Of a stretch of 64,000 nt of DNA, positions 53,725-63,483 are shown piece after piece. Each line of letters opens with the position of its first letter. The first letter of the stretch is position 1. Both the position numbers and the translations under genes were made by a program. The stretch lies in NCBI RefSeq assembly GCF_007988905.1, contig NZ_BJVA01000001.1, positions 186,001-250,000 of the forward strand. The letters are read 5' to 3'. The stretch comes from Gluconobacter kanchanaburiensis NBRC 103587. GTDB lineage: Bacteria > Pseudomonadota > Alphaproteobacteria > Acetobacterales > Acetobacteraceae. A model generated the notes under the pieces. The model was not told where the DNA came from and made no database searches. It saw nothing but the letters and a program-made list of their open reading frames with translations.

Positions 53725-54291
53725 ATGTCTGCTGACCTGAATGACCTCATCGCCGACCTGACACGCCGGATGGACGGAGCGATCGAAAGCCTTCGTCGCG
53801 ATCTGTCCGGTCTGCGTTCCGGACGTGCCAGCCCCAACCTGCTGGAGCCTGTGCGCGTCGAGGCTTATGGGTCCGAAGTGCCGCTGTCGCAGGTCGGGTC
53901 CATTGCCGTTCCTGAAGCCCGCATGCTGACAGTGTCTGTCTGGGATCGCACGGTGGTCGGTGCTGTCGAGCGCGCCATCCGGGACAGCGGCCTTGGCCTC
54001 AATCCGTCCACGGACGGCCAGACGGTTCGCGTTCCCATTCCGGCCCTGACCGAAGAGCGTCGCAACGAACTGGCCCGTGCGGCCAGCCGTTATGCTGAGA
54101 ACGGCAAGATTTCCGTGCGTGGTGTGCGTCGTGATGGCATGGAGCAGACCAAGGCTCTGGAAAAGAAGAGCGACATCAGCCAGGACGATATGAAAACCTG
54201 GACGGATGCGATCCAGAAGCTGACGGATCAGTACATCAAGAAAGTGGACGATATCTTCGCGGATAAAGAACGCGAGATCAAACAGGTCTGA
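53725..54291 (+). CDS. frr: ribosome recycling factor
   Basis: Splits the post-termination 70S ribosome with EF-G. 188 residues, the usual length. The three-helix domain I begins [34 protein letters not shown]. Domain II and the C-terminal [22 protein letters not shown] complete it. It follows pyrH after 67 bases. Confidence 0.96.
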   Translation: MSADLNDLIADLTRRMDGAIESLRRDLSGLRSGRASPNLLEPVRVEAYGSEVPLSQVGSIAVPEARMLTVSVWDRTVVGAVERAIRDSGLGLNPSTDGQTVRVPIPALTEERRNELARAASRYAENGKISVRGVRRDGMEQTKALEKKSDISQDDMKTWTDAIQKLTDQYIKKVDDIFADKEREIKQV

Positions 54292-54359
54292 TTGCGCGTT
54301 TGTCTGCAGGCTCTCTCCCCCGACCCGACCGTACCACCCCTCCGTCTACGGGGGATGGC

Positions 54360-55067
54360 GTGAACCCCGTTCCTGTCCATATCGCAATGATCATGGACGG
54401 GAACGGACGATGGGCCCGTGCGCGCAGGCTTCCTGTCGCCGCGGGGCATCGTCAGGGGGCTGAGTCCGTGCAGCAATGCGTCCGGACCGCCATCCGTCAG
54501 GGGGTGCGCTACCTGACGCTTTATGCGTTCTCCTCGGAGAACTGGCGTCGGTCCGCTGAGGAAGTCGGGGACCTGACGTCCCTGCTGCGCTTTTATCTGC
54601 GTCACAAGATCAATGAACTTCATTCCCAGGGCGTTCGTCTTCGGATCATCGGGGAGCCGGAGCGCTTCGAGGGGTCGTTGCGTGAAGAACTGCGACGCGC
54701 CGAGGCGCTGACGCTGAACAACACGACCCTGACCTTGACGCTTGCCCTGTCTTATGGCGGACGTGCCGATATCGTTCAGGCTGCCCGTCGCCTTGCTGAA
54801 GAGGCTGCGGCCGGGAGGATTTCCGCTGAGAATATCAGCGAAGACATGCTCGACGAGGCCCTTCAGACGGGCGACATGCCGGATCCGGATCTGGTGATCC
54901 GGACCAGCGGAGAGTGTCGTCTGTCCAATTTTCTCCTCTGGCAGAGTGCGTACGCCGAACTGGTTTTCATGGATGTTCTGTGGCCCGATTTCGGCGAGGC
55001 GGAATTTCTTGAAGCGCTCTCCCGTTTTGCAGGACGTCAGCGACGTTTTGGCGGTCGTCCGGTATGA
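54360..55067 (+). CDS. uppS: undecaprenyl-diphosphate synthase
   Basis: cis-Prenyltransferase that makes the C55 lipid carrier for peptidoglycan and lipopolysaccharide. The signature HIAMIMDGNGRWARARRLPVAAGH is at the N-terminus, and RTSGECRLSNFLLWQSAYAELVF is the C-terminal family motif. The start is the GTG at 54360, preceded by GGGGGA; a TTG at 54300 would add 20 residues without a ribosome-binding site. Starts other than ATG are therefore likely. 235 residues from the GTG. It overlaps cdsA by four bases. Confidence 0.93.
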   Translation: MNPVPVHIAMIMDGNGRWARARRLPVAAGHRQGAESVQQCVRTAIRQGVRYLTLYAFSSENWRRSAEEVGDLTSLLRFYLRHKINELHSQGVRLRIIGEPERFEGSLREELRRAEALTLNNTTLTLTLALSYGGRADIVQAARRLAEEAAAGRISAENISEDMLDEALQTGDMPDPDLVIRTSGECRLSNFLLWQSAYAELVFMDVLWPDFGEAEFLEALSRFAGRQRRFGGRPV

Positions 55068-55915
55068 GTGCCTCGTCCGCTAGGTGGTCGGATCTTCGGC
55101 TGCGTCTTTTGTCTGCCGCGGTTCTGGTGCCTGTTGCGGCGTTCTGCATCTGGCGGGGAGGGGCGATTTATGACGCTCTGATCCTGCTGGCGATGTTCGG
55201 TCTGGTCTGGGAGGGCGAGACGCTCATCCGTCAGCCATTGCGGACATGGCGTGGCGTTCTCCTGCTGGTCTGGCCCGTGATTGCGGGACTGGCTGCCCTG
55301 AAAGGGGAATGGAGTGCGGCATTCTGGATGATCTGGCCGACGCTAATTTTTGGTTTTCCGGCCAGCGTTCCTGTCATCGTGTCTATTGTTGGTGGATTGT
55401 CACTGCTGTGGCTGCGGCATCTGCCGAATGGCATGGCTTCCGTGTTGTTCGTGCTGTGTGTCGTGATCGCAAGTGACAGTTTCGCTTATCTGGCAGGGCG
55501 TATTTTTGGCGGTCCAAAGCTGGCACCGTCCATTTCCCCCGGTAAGACGCGCTCTGGTGCGATTGGCGGTCTGATGGGCGCCGCCCTGGCAGGGGGGCTC
55601 GTGGCCTGGTTGACCGCTCATGGGACGCAGGCTGGCGGTCTGCTCTGTGGTGCTGTTCTTGGGGTTTGCTCCCAGAGCGGCGACCTGTTGGAGAGCGCGG
55701 CGAAACGCCGTCTTGGCGTCAAGGATTCCGGCCGTCTCATACCAGGCCATGGCGGTCTTCTGGACCGTTTCGACGGCCTTCTTGCAGCAGCTCCCGCAGC
55801 GGCTCTGCTGTCGCTGCTGGTGGCGGGACAGCCCTTCTGGTCCATTCTTCCTGCAGATCTGACTGGCGGTTCTGCACACCCACCTATTTCTCAGGGGAGC
55901 TTTTCTCATGACTGA
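55064..55915 (+). CDS. cdsA: phosphatidate cytidylyltransferase
   Basis: Makes CDP-diacylglycerol for phospholipid synthesis. 283 residues, about eight hydrophobic helices. The family signature is SAAKRRLGVKDSGRLIPGHGGLLDRFDGL near residues 205-235. SDSFAYLAGRIFGGPKLAPSISPGKT is the other conserved stretch. ATGA coupling to uppS; eight-base overlap with dxr. Confidence 0.95.
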   Translation: MSASSARWSDLRLRLLSAAVLVPVAAFCIWRGGAIYDALILLAMFGLVWEGETLIRQPLRTWRGVLLLVWPVIAGLAALKGEWSAAFWMIWPTLIFGFPASVPVIVSIVGGLSLLWLRHLPNGMASVLFVLCVVIASDSFAYLAGRIFGGPKLAPSISPGKTRSGAIGGLMGAALAGGLVAWLTAHGTQAGGLLCGAVLGVCSQSGDLLESAAKRRLGVKDSGRLIPGHGGLLDRFDGLLAAAPAAALLSLLVAGQPFWSILPADLTGGSAHPPISQGSFSHD

Positions 55916-57125
55916 CGGTTCCGCACGTCGTCGCGTTACGGTGCTAGGCAGCACGGGCAGCATTGGGACCTCGACGGTCGATCTACTTGCTCGTATTCCT
56001 GAAGAAATTGAGGTGCGCGCTCTGGTTGGGGGATGCAATGCGCCTCTTCTTGCCGAGCAGGCCCGCCGTCTGAATGCTGAAGTCGCCGTCATTCATGACG
56101 AACGCCGGTATGAAGAGCTGAAAGCGTGTCTGGCCGGGTCCGGGATCCGCACCGCCGCGGGACGACAGGCTGTCATCGAAGCCGGTGCCATGGAAGCCGA
56201 CTGGACAATGGCCGCCATTACAGGCGCCGCGGGACTGGAGCCCACACTTGCCGCCGCCCGTAATGGTCATGCGATTGCGCTTGCGAACAAGGAAGCTCTG
56301 GTTTGTGCGGGAGATGTCATGCTCCGCGCGGTTGCCGAAGCCGGAGCCACGCTGTTGCCCGTTGATTCGGAGCATAACGCCATTGCCCAGTCTCTCGGCG
56401 CCTGTGACATGGACAGCGTTGAGAAGATCATCCTGACGGCTTCGGGTGGACCGTTCCGCAAATCTTCTCTGGAAGACATGCGGGCTGCTACTCCGGAAAA
56501 GGCGTTGAAGCATCCGACATGGACCATGGGGGCAAAGATCACGATTGATTCCGCGTCCATGGCGAACAAGGGTCTGGAAGTTATTGAGGCAGCCAGACTT
56601 TTCGGTCTGACCGAAGATCGCATCGATGTTCTGGTACATCCGCAGTCCGTTGTGCATGGTCTGGTTCAGTTTCGTGATGGCAGTCTCGTTTCCCAGATGG
56701 GATCGGCAGACATGCGCATTCCCATCGCCCACACACTTGCCTGGCCGAAGCGGATGGAGACGCCGTGTGACCGCCTTGATCTGGCGGCATACGGCACGCT
56801 GGAATTCGAAGCTCCGGATGAAGTGCGTTTTGCGCCGCTGCGTCTGGCCCGGCAGGTTCTCCGGGCGGGAGGTGCCGCGCCTGCCGTATTCTCGGCCGCG
56901 AACGAAGTGGCGGTTGATGCCTTTCTCAACCGTCGTATCGGCTTTCTTGGTATCGGCGAGACGATCGAGGCCGCCTTGCAGGCTATGGACGAAAACCCGG
57001 AACTCACGACTCTTGACGAAGTGCTGCACTGGGATGCCCGGGGCCGAGCTCTGGCGGAGGCTCACATCCTGCGGGAGAGTGGCCAGTTGCGGAATACTGT
57101 GAGCGAGGCTTCCCTGAATGCATGA
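55908..57125 (+). CDS. dxr: 1-deoxy-D-xylulose-5-phosphate reductoisomerase
   Basis: NADPH-dependent step to MEP for isoprenoids. 405 residues. The Rossmann start is VTVLGSTGSIGTSTVDLLAR. The metal and substrate motifs are LANKEALVCAGDVM, LLPVDSEHNAIAQSLG and TASGGPFRKSSLEDM. It ends near the usual length. It overlaps both neighbours by eight bases, so uppS-cdsA-dxr-rseP are translated as one coupled unit. Confidence 0.96.
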   Translation: MTDGSARRRVTVLGSTGSIGTSTVDLLARIPEEIEVRALVGGCNAPLLAEQARRLNAEVAVIHDERRYEELKACLAGSGIRTAAGRQAVIEAGAMEADWTMAAITGAAGLEPTLAAARNGHAIALANKEALVCAGDVMLRAVAEAGATLLPVDSEHNAIAQSLGACDMDSVEKIILTASGGPFRKSSLEDMRAATPEKALKHPTWTMGAKITIDSASMANKGLEVIEAARLFGLTEDRIDVLVHPQSVVHGLVQFRDGSLVSQMGSADMRIPIAHTLAWPKRMETPCDRLDLAAYGTLEFEAPDEVRFAPLRLARQVLRAGGAAPAVFSAANEVAVDAFLNRRIGFLGIGETIEAALQAMDENPELTTLDEVLHWDARGRALAEAHILRESGQLRNTVSEASLNA

Positions 57126-58218
57126 TCTTCTGCGCACCATTCTGGCTTATGTTCTGATCCTTGGCATCCTCGTGTTCATTCATGAGCTTGGACATTATCT
57201 GGCTGCACGATGGCGTGGTGTGAAGGTCGAGACCTTCTCCATCGGTTTTGGTCCTGCAATTCACCGCTGGCATGACAGGTCCGGGACTGAGTGGCGGATC
57301 AGTGCCATTCCGCTCGGCGGATTCGTCAAACCTCATGGCTTTGAGGGGCCGGAGGATGCGACGGAAGAGCAGAAATTGGCCTGGATCCCGGGGCGGACCT
57401 TTCACGACAAACCCGTGGGGTCCCGGGCTCTCGTCATCATCATGGGACCGCTTTTCAACTTCATTTTCGCGATCCTTGCATTCACCGTTCTCTTCGCGGT
57501 GGTCGGCAAACCCGAAATCCGGGGGGACATTACGCAGGTTACAGCCGGAAGTGCCGCGGATCATGCGGGGCTGAAATCCGGAGATATCATTACCCGTATC
57601 GGGAATACGCCCATTTTGGGTGCCGAGGATGTAATGGCAACCGTGGCAGGTCTGCCTGGAAAGCAGACGACCTTGGGAATTCACCGTGGTTCTGAAACGC
57701 TGACGCTGCCTGTTACGCTCGGTACCCTCAAGCAGGGTGGGCATGAGATCGGAAGCCTTGGAATAGGGTTTGCCGTTTCTCCAGGAAAACCTGTTTCGTT
57801 ACCTGCGGCTTTCATCATGGGTCTTCGGGAAACATGGGACAAGTCGGTCATGACCCTTGAAGGGGTCTGGCAGATCGTGAGCGGGCAGCGCAGTGCGAGA
57901 GAACTGGGTGGCACGATTCGCATTGCCCAACTCTCCGGGCAGGTTGCAAGTTACGGTCTGGCCAGCATCATTTCTTTCATGGCGCTGCTCTCAATCAACC
58001 TCGGATTGATCAATCTTTTTCCGATCCCCGTGCTCGATGGCGGGCGGCTTGTTTTCTATGTGTGTGAGGCAATCCGCGGGCGTCCGGTCTCCAAAAAGGT
58101 TCAGGATGTCAGCATGCAGGCGGGAATGGCCTTGATCGGCGCGCTTTTCCTGTTCTCGACGGTGAACGATCTGACGAACGTTGGACTGTTCCACTGGCTC
58201 TTTCACGCAGTAAGCTAA
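57118..58218 (+). CDS. rseP: RIP metalloprotease RseP (site-2 protease)
   Basis: Cuts transmembrane substrates such as anti-sigma factors and leftover signal peptides. 366 residues. The first helix holds the zinc motif VFIHELGHYLAARW (His22, Glu23, His26). One PDZ domain (about 125-205, AGLKSGDIITRIGN) is seen, fewer than the two of E. coli RseP (450 residues). The second zinc site is in NLFPIPVLDGGRLVF. It precedes bamA, the usual alphaproteobacterial order. Confidence 0.94.
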   Translation: MHDLLRTILAYVLILGILVFIHELGHYLAARWRGVKVETFSIGFGPAIHRWHDRSGTEWRISAIPLGGFVKPHGFEGPEDATEEQKLAWIPGRTFHDKPVGSRALVIIMGPLFNFIFAILAFTVLFAVVGKPEIRGDITQVTAGSAADHAGLKSGDIITRIGNTPILGAEDVMATVAGLPGKQTTLGIHRGSETLTLPVTLGTLKQGGHEIGSLGIGFAVSPGKPVSLPAAFIMGLRETWDKSVMTLEGVWQIVSGQRSARELGGTIRIAQLSGQVASYGLASIISFMALLSINLGLINLFPIPVLDGGRLVFYVCEAIRGRPVSKKVQDVSMQAGMALIGALFLFSTVNDLTNVGLFHWLFHAVS

Positions 58219-58389
58219 ATATTCTGAAAAGACTTGTGATACAGTCGAATACGTAAGGGCATCTTGCGCGGTGCAGGGGTTATCGGATACCCCGGCCAGT
58301 GGCATGACGTGTCAGTCGCCTGCGAAAAATATGTTACAAGGAAAGCCGGTTTGTCAGGATCACGGTCAAGAGGTTCCCGGTCTTCGAAC

Positions 58390-60825
58390 ATGCGTCTGAT
58401 GCTTCTTGCATCAGCCTGTCTGCTGCCGGCCACCTTCGGCGCAGCCCAAGCGCGCTCTGTTCGTCATCAGGCGCCGGCAGGAGCTTCAGCATCGGGCGGC
58501 AATATCATTCAGGCCATCTCGGTCAAGGGGAACACCCGTATCGAGACGAGCACGGTGCTGTCCTACATGGTGGCGCAGCCGGGGGATACGTTCAATCAGG
58601 ACGATCTCGACCGCTCGCTGAAGACCTTGTACGCGACGGGGCTCTTCAAGGATGTGACGCTGCATCGTGACGGCAATACGCTTCTTGTGGATCTCGTTGA
58701 GAATCCGATCGTCAACCGCATTGTTTTCGAAGGCAATCATGCCCTGAAGGACGAGGACCTGCGCAAAGAGATCAGCCTGCGGCCACGTGCCGTCTTCTCT
58801 TCGCAGACGACAGCTGCCGATCGCCAGAAGATCCTGAACCAGTATGCCGGCAAGGCGCGTTTCGGCGCGACGGTCACGCCGCAGATCGTCAAGCTTTCCC
58901 ATAATCGTGTGGATGTGGTCTTCAATATCAATGAAGCGCAGCAGACACTCATCAAGAAGATCGTGTTTGTCGGCAATCACGCCTTCAGCGAAGCCCGTCT
59001 TGCGCAGGTCATATCTTCCAAGGAAACGATCTGGTACCGGTTCTTCTCTTCTTCGGATGAGTACAATCCCGAACGCGTGAAGTATGACGCCGAACTGCTG
59101 CGCCGTTTCTATCTGCATAATGGATTTGTCGACTTCCATATGGTCGATGCGACTGGCGAGCTCGCGCCTGACCATAAGTCTTTTTACATTACCTTCACTA
59201 TTCACGAGGGCGATCGCTACCGTCTGGGGAAGATGGAGACGCGTTCCAGCGTTCGGCACGTCACGCAGGACATGCTCCGTTCCCATATCGAGCTGTTTCC
59301 CCATCAGTGGTATGATGGTACGGCAATCCAGAACAATACCAAGAACATGCAGGAATGGCTTCAGGCGACTGGCCATCCCTTCGCCATGGTGCGTTCGGAA
59401 ATTGCCCGTAACCCTGAAAAGCATCTCGTCAATCTGCTGTTTGACGTGACGGAAGGGCCGCATGTGTATGTCGAGCGGATCGACATCAACGGCAACACCA
59501 TCACCCATGACGATGTGATCCGTCGCAACCTGCCCATGGCGGAAGGGGACCCGTACACCCCGTTCGATCGTAAATATTCCAAGCTTGGTCTGCAGGATCT
59601 TGGATATTTCAGTTCCGTGTCGGTGGACCAGACGCAGGGGTCTGCGCCAGACCGAGTGAACGTTTCTGCGAATGTGGTTGAGAAGCCGACGGGAGAATTC
59701 TCCCTTGGCGGCGGTTATTCCACAGACGTCGGTATCCTCGGTAATGCGTCGATCAAGCAGCATAACCTGCTCGGAACGGGCGTGGATGCCGGTATCTCCG
59801 GTACGGTTGCCTATTATGAAAAGCAGGCCGATATCTCAGTTACCGATCCCTATTTCCTGAACCGGAACCTTGTGGCCGGTGCGGACTTCTATTTCATCCA
59901 GAACAACTATCAGACGTATCAGAGTTATAAAGAGTCCCAGTACGGCATGAGCCTGCGACTGGGTTATGCCTATAACCGATATCTGTCACAGTCCTGGAAC
60001 TACACCCTCGTTGATCGTCAGGTTGGTAACTTCTACGACGCTTCCGCTGTCGCAGAAGATCCTAGCCTGATCCAGTGGGTTCCTTCCATTTATGTTCAGC
60101 AGTCCGCTGGATGGTCGCTGCTATCGCAGCTCAGCACATCTGTAACGTATGATCGCCGTGACCGTCGGAGCAATCCGCATAGCGGCTATATGTTCAAGGT
60201 CGGCGGTGACTTCGCGGGTCTGGGTGGAAACTCAAAATACGCTCGTGTGAAGGCGGATGGTGCTTATTACCTGCCGCTGGATGACCTGACCGGGAACCAT
60301 GACTGGACCTTCCAGTTCAAGGGTGGTGTCGGTTACATGGGAGACTGGAGCTCCAGCGGCAAACGCAACATCATCGATAACTTCTATCTCGGTGGTGAAA
60401 ATCTGCGTGGCTTCCTTCAGGGTGGTGTCGGGCCGCGTTCGGGCCATCTCAAGATCAACGGCGTTTATATCCCTGCTCAGGGTCAGGAAGATCTTCTGGG
60501 TGGCCGGTTCATGTACACGGCCTCTGCTCAGCTCAACTTTCCGCTGCCAATGGGTGACGACCTCGGAGTTTCCGGTCGTGGCTTTATCGATGCTGGTAGC
60601 CTTGCTGGCGTGCGCGTCAAGCATTTGTACACGAACCGTACGAATGATGGCGACAACTACACCCCGATCACCGGCGATAATCTGATTCCGCGTGTTTCTG
60701 GCGGCCTTGGTGTGTCGTGGAAGAGCCCGTTTGGTCTTGTCAATATCGACGGTGCGATCCCCATCCGCAAGGAACATGGTGATCGTCTTTATCCGCTGCG
60801 TTTCGGTTTTGGCCAGCAGTTCTGA
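58390..60825 (+). CDS. bamA: outer membrane protein assembly factor BamA
   Basis: Central BAM-complex barrel that inserts outer-membrane proteins. 811 residues, like E. coli (810). Signal peptide 1-22 (MRLMLLASACLLPATFGAAQA). Five POTRA domains span about 40-370 (AISVKGNTRIETSTVLSYM starts the first). The 16-strand barrel spans about 440-811, with the lid and exit signature VRGFLQGG-like NLRGFLQGGVGPRSG, ending FGFGQQF. The start ATG at 58390 gives a proper signal peptide; an upstream frame lacks one. There is no near ribosome-binding site, and a small hairpin lies in the 171-base leader. Confidence 0.95.
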   Translation: MRLMLLASACLLPATFGAAQARSVRHQAPAGASASGGNIIQAISVKGNTRIETSTVLSYMVAQPGDTFNQDDLDRSLKTLYATGLFKDVTLHRDGNTLLVDLVENPIVNRIVFEGNHALKDEDLRKEISLRPRAVFSSQTTAADRQKILNQYAGKARFGATVTPQIVKLSHNRVDVVFNINEAQQTLIKKIVFVGNHAFSEARLAQVISSKETIWYRFFSSSDEYNPERVKYDAELLRRFYLHNGFVDFHMVDATGELAPDHKSFYITFTIHEGDRYRLGKMETRSSVRHVTQDMLRSHIELFPHQWYDGTAIQNNTKNMQEWLQATGHPFAMVRSEIARNPEKHLVNLLFDVTEGPHVYVERIDINGNTITHDDVIRRNLPMAEGDPYTPFDRKYSKLGLQDLGYFSSVSVDQTQGSAPDRVNVSANVVEKPTGEFSLGGGYSTDVGILGNASIKQHNLLGTGVDAGISGTVAYYEKQADISVTDPYFLNRNLVAGADFYFIQNNYQTYQSYKESQYGMSLRLGYAYNRYLSQSWNYTLVDRQVGNFYDASAVAEDPSLIQWVPSIYVQQSAGWSLLSQLSTSVTYDRRDRRSNPHSGYMFKVGGDFAGLGGNSKYARVKADGAYYLPLDDLTGNHDWTFQFKGGVGYMGDWSSSGKRNIIDNFYLGGENLRGFLQGGVGPRSGHLKINGVYIPAQGQEDLLGGRFMYTASAQLNFPLPMGDDLGVSGRGFIDAGSLAGVRVKHLYTNRTNDGDNYTPITGDNLIPRVSGGLGVSWKSPFGLVNIDGAIPIRKEHGDRLYPLRFGFGQQF

Positions 60826-60877
60826 GCTGCGCGACACCTTGCCGTCCTGTTCTTCAACCCCTTCTCAAGAGGTGGTC

Positions 60878-61780
60878 ATGACCTTCATTTCCCTGATGCG
60901 CCCGGTTTCGGCCGGAGCGCTTCTGGCTGCGACGATTCTTGCCTCCGCGCCTGGCGCTCATGCCCAGGCGGCAGGCGGCAACGGTGGCTGGTTTGTTCCC
61001 AAGGCTGCCCACCCGGAGGCGCCGGCCGCGCGTCCGGTGCAGCGTCGTATTCCGGTTTCCGCACCTGAGGAAGATGAGGAGTCCGCTCCTGCCGAACAGC
61101 AGCAGGCTCCTCCGGTTTTACCGCTCCCGCCGATCCCGGCTCCTCCGACCATTGCGAAAGCGGCTCCTCCGCCGGCGGCTGTGATCGGGGTGATCAATGT
61201 TCAGGCCGTCATGCAGATTTCCAGTGCCTGGCAGGAGATCCAGCAGGTGCTGGGGGCGCGTCGCGATCGTCTGGCGCAGGCTGTGCAGCGCGAGGAAGCG
61301 GCATGGCGTGGCGAGCAGCAGAAGTTGCAGGCGCAGGCACGCACACTGACGTCCGACCAGATCCAGTTGCGTGAGCGTCACCTTCAGGAGCGGCGCGCCA
61401 AGGACCAGCATGATTTCGGCAATCAGGCCCGTGTCATCCAGGAAGCAGCGCAGGTTGCCATGCATCAGATCGAGCGTGAGCTGGAGGAGCCCAGCGGCAT
61501 TATTGCCGCAGTTGCAGCCGCTCACAACATGAACCTCATCCTTCATGCGGAGCAGGTTGTGCTTCATGTGGGCGGTCAGGACATCACCGAGGAAGTCGGC
61601 GCTCAGCTTAACAAGACGCTGCCGCATGTTTTTATTCCTGATGATGGTGTCGATCCGGAGCAGCTTGCCCGCTCCGGCAAGATGCCGACGACGGCTGATG
61701 AGCAGCGACAGGTGCAAGCTCCCCAGCAGGAGCCGACCGCTTCGGCGCCAGGTGAGTCCGTTCTTCGCCAGCATCACTGA
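60878..61780 (+). CDS. skp: periplasmic chaperone Skp/OmpH with proline-rich extension
   Basis: Holds unfolded outer-membrane proteins for BamA. 300 residues from the ATG at 60878 (AAGAGG five bases upstream). Signal peptide about 1-30 (LLAATILASAPGAHAQA). A Pro/Glu/Gln-rich segment of about 70 residues (EEDEESAPAEQQQAPPVLP) precedes the Skp core (AVIGVINVQAVMQISSAW...), which includes a long coiled coil with QREEAAWRGEQQKLQAQ. A Gln/Pro tail of about 40 residues ends the protein. Ordinary Skp is about 160 residues, so both ends are extended. Confidence 0.85.
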   Translation: MTFISLMRPVSAGALLAATILASAPGAHAQAAGGNGGWFVPKAAHPEAPAARPVQRRIPVSAPEEDEESAPAEQQQAPPVLPLPPIPAPPTIAKAAPPPAAVIGVINVQAVMQISSAWQEIQQVLGARRDRLAQAVQREEAAWRGEQQKLQAQARTLTSDQIQLRERHLQERRAKDQHDFGNQARVIQEAAQVAMHQIERELEEPSGIIAAVAAAHNMNLILHAEQVVLHVGGQDITEEVGAQLNKTLPHVFIPDDGVDPEQLARSGKMPTTADEQRQVQAPQQEPTASAPGESVLRQHH

Positions 61781-61791
61781 GGTGACAGATC

Positions 61792-62850
61792 ATGTCTGAC
61801 GTCTCCGTAACGGAAAGCCGGCCCGGCGACAGCCGTTTCTTCCAGCGTTCAGGGCCTTTCGGGCTTGAGCGACTGGCGGAAGTGTCGGATAGCACAATCG
61901 TCGTCGCCGCATCGGGGAAGGGGCTTTCCGAATTTCGGGGCGTCGCCCCTCTGCATGTTGCGGGGCCTGACGAGGTCAGCTTTCTCGATAACCGCCGTTA
62001 TCTTCCGCTTCTGGCGGAAACCCGGGCAGGCGCTGTCATTCTCTCTCCCGCTTTTTCTGATAAGCTACCTCCCGATACTGCGGGGCTGGTTTGTAAAACG
62101 CCCTATCTCGCCTGGGCCCGGGTCGCGACGCTGTTTCACCCGGCACCGACCTCAACCGGGCTGCACCATTCGACGGCCTGCATCGCCGACGATGCGGAAA
62201 TCGGCGAAAACGTCGAAATCGGTCCTTTTGCGGTGATCGGCAACGGGGTTCGGATCGGTCGGGACAGTGTGATCGGCAGTCATGTCAGTATCGGGCAGAG
62301 CGTGGAAATTGGTGCCCGGTGCCGGATCGGTGCGCATGCTGCGATTTCCCATGCGCGCATCGGCGAACGGGTCACCCTTTACCCGGGTGTTCGCATTGGT
62401 CAGGATGGCTTCGGGTTTGCGGTTGGCCCCGATGGGTTCGAAACCGTGCCCCAGCTTGGTCTTGTCGTGCTGGAGGATGGTGTTGAAATCGGTGCCAATT
62501 CCACAATTGATCGTGGATCGATGCGCGATACCCTGATCGGAGCCGGGACCCGTATCGATAATCTTGTGCAGATCGGGCATAATGCGCGTCTTGGGCGTTG
62601 TTGCATTGTGGTCTCGCAGGCGGGTATTTCGGGCTCTACCGAACTCGGCGATTTTGTTACGATTGCCGCGCAGGCTGGACTTATCGGTCATATCAAAATC
62701 GGCGCAAAAGCCCGGATTGGTGCTCAGTGCGGCGTGATGTCGGATGTAGATGCTGGAGCCGATGTCATCGGCAGTCCCGCCATGCCGTTCCGTGAGTTTT
62801 TCCGGAACGTTGCGACCCTGCGCAGGCTCTCCCGCAAAAGCGCCGACTAG
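61792..62850 (+). CDS. lpxD: UDP-3-O-(3-hydroxyacyl)glucosamine N-acyltransferase
   Basis: Adds the N-linked acyl chain in lipid A synthesis. 352 residues. The N-terminal uridine-binding domain reads to about residue 115. Left-handed beta-helix hexapeptide repeats (IGENVEIGPFAVIGNGVRIG ...) run to about 320. The catalytic His is in the HNARLGRC segment. Within the repeats the order is regular and uninterrupted. GAGGTGAC precedes the ATG. Confidence 0.95.
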   Translation: MSDVSVTESRPGDSRFFQRSGPFGLERLAEVSDSTIVVAASGKGLSEFRGVAPLHVAGPDEVSFLDNRRYLPLLAETRAGAVILSPAFSDKLPPDTAGLVCKTPYLAWARVATLFHPAPTSTGLHHSTACIADDAEIGENVEIGPFAVIGNGVRIGRDSVIGSHVSIGQSVEIGARCRIGAHAAISHARIGERVTLYPGVRIGQDGFGFAVGPDGFETVPQLGLVVLEDGVEIGANSTIDRGSMRDTLIGAGTRIDNLVQIGHNARLGRCCIVVSQAGISGSTELGDFVTIAAQAGLIGHIKIGAKARIGAQCGVMSDVDAGADVIGSPAMPFREFFRNVATLRRLSRKSAD

Positions 62851-62977
62851 TACTGGCGACTGGCGCTCCGGCGGCGCGGATGGTAACTCGGCCCTAGGTT
62901 TGCTAAGGGAAGCCTTCCGCGCTGCCAGAACGCAGCCTGACTGATTTACAACACCGCTTGAAGGGCATGGTGAAACG

Positions 62978-63478
62978 ATGGACCGAGTGGACGCTTCAGC
63001 TGAACAGATGACTCCTGCTGCCGCTGACGGCCATCAGGTTCCGGAGAGCATCGACATCCTGAAGATCATGCAGTCGATCCCGCATCGTTATCCGTTCCTG
63101 CTGATCGACAAGATGGTCGAGATCCATGCCGGCCAGTCAGCCATCGGTATCAAGAACGTCACGGTCAACGAGCCTTTTTTCCAGGGCCATTTCCCGTCTC
63201 ATCCTGTCATGCCGGGTGTATTGATCGTCGAGGCCATGGCTCAGACCGCAGCTACGCTGGTCGTCATGACCCTTGGGGCCGCCTTTGAAGGGAAGCTCGT
63301 CTATTTCATGACGATCGAGAATGCGAAGTTCCGTCGGCCGGTCGGTCCGGGGGATCAGCTCCGGATCCATGTGGACAAAGAGCGCTCCCGCGCCAATGTC
63401 TGGAAGTTCAAGGGTATTGCCCGCGTTGATGGCGTGGCTGTCGCCGAGGCGACTTTCAGTGCGATGATTATGGGTTGA
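62978..63478 (+). CDS. fabZ: 3-hydroxyacyl-[acyl-carrier-protein] dehydratase FabZ
   Basis: Dehydrates beta-hydroxyacyl-ACP in fatty acid elongation. 166 residues. The hot-dog fold is recognised from [13 protein letters not shown] and the active-site [20 protein letters not shown] with His71 and Glu85. The N-terminal 28 residues are longer than in E. coli (151). Between lpxD and lpxA it sits in the conserved lpxD-fabZ-lpxA cluster; fabZ competes with lpxA for the same hydroxyacyl-ACP. Confidence 0.96.
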   Translation: MDRVDASAEQMTPAAADGHQVPESIDILKIMQSIPHRYPFLLIDKMVEIHAGQSAIGIKNVTVNEPFFQGHFPSHPVMPGVLIVEAMAQTAATLVVMTLGAAFEGKLVYFMTIENAKFRRPVGPGDQLRIHVDKERSRANVWKFKGIARVDGVAVAEATFSAMIMG

Positions 63479-63483
63479 TTCTG

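Noticed and set aside
58486..59763. A 425-residue open frame antisense to bamA
   Set aside because: bamA is intact with POTRA domains and barrel; the antisense frame has no start context or domain.
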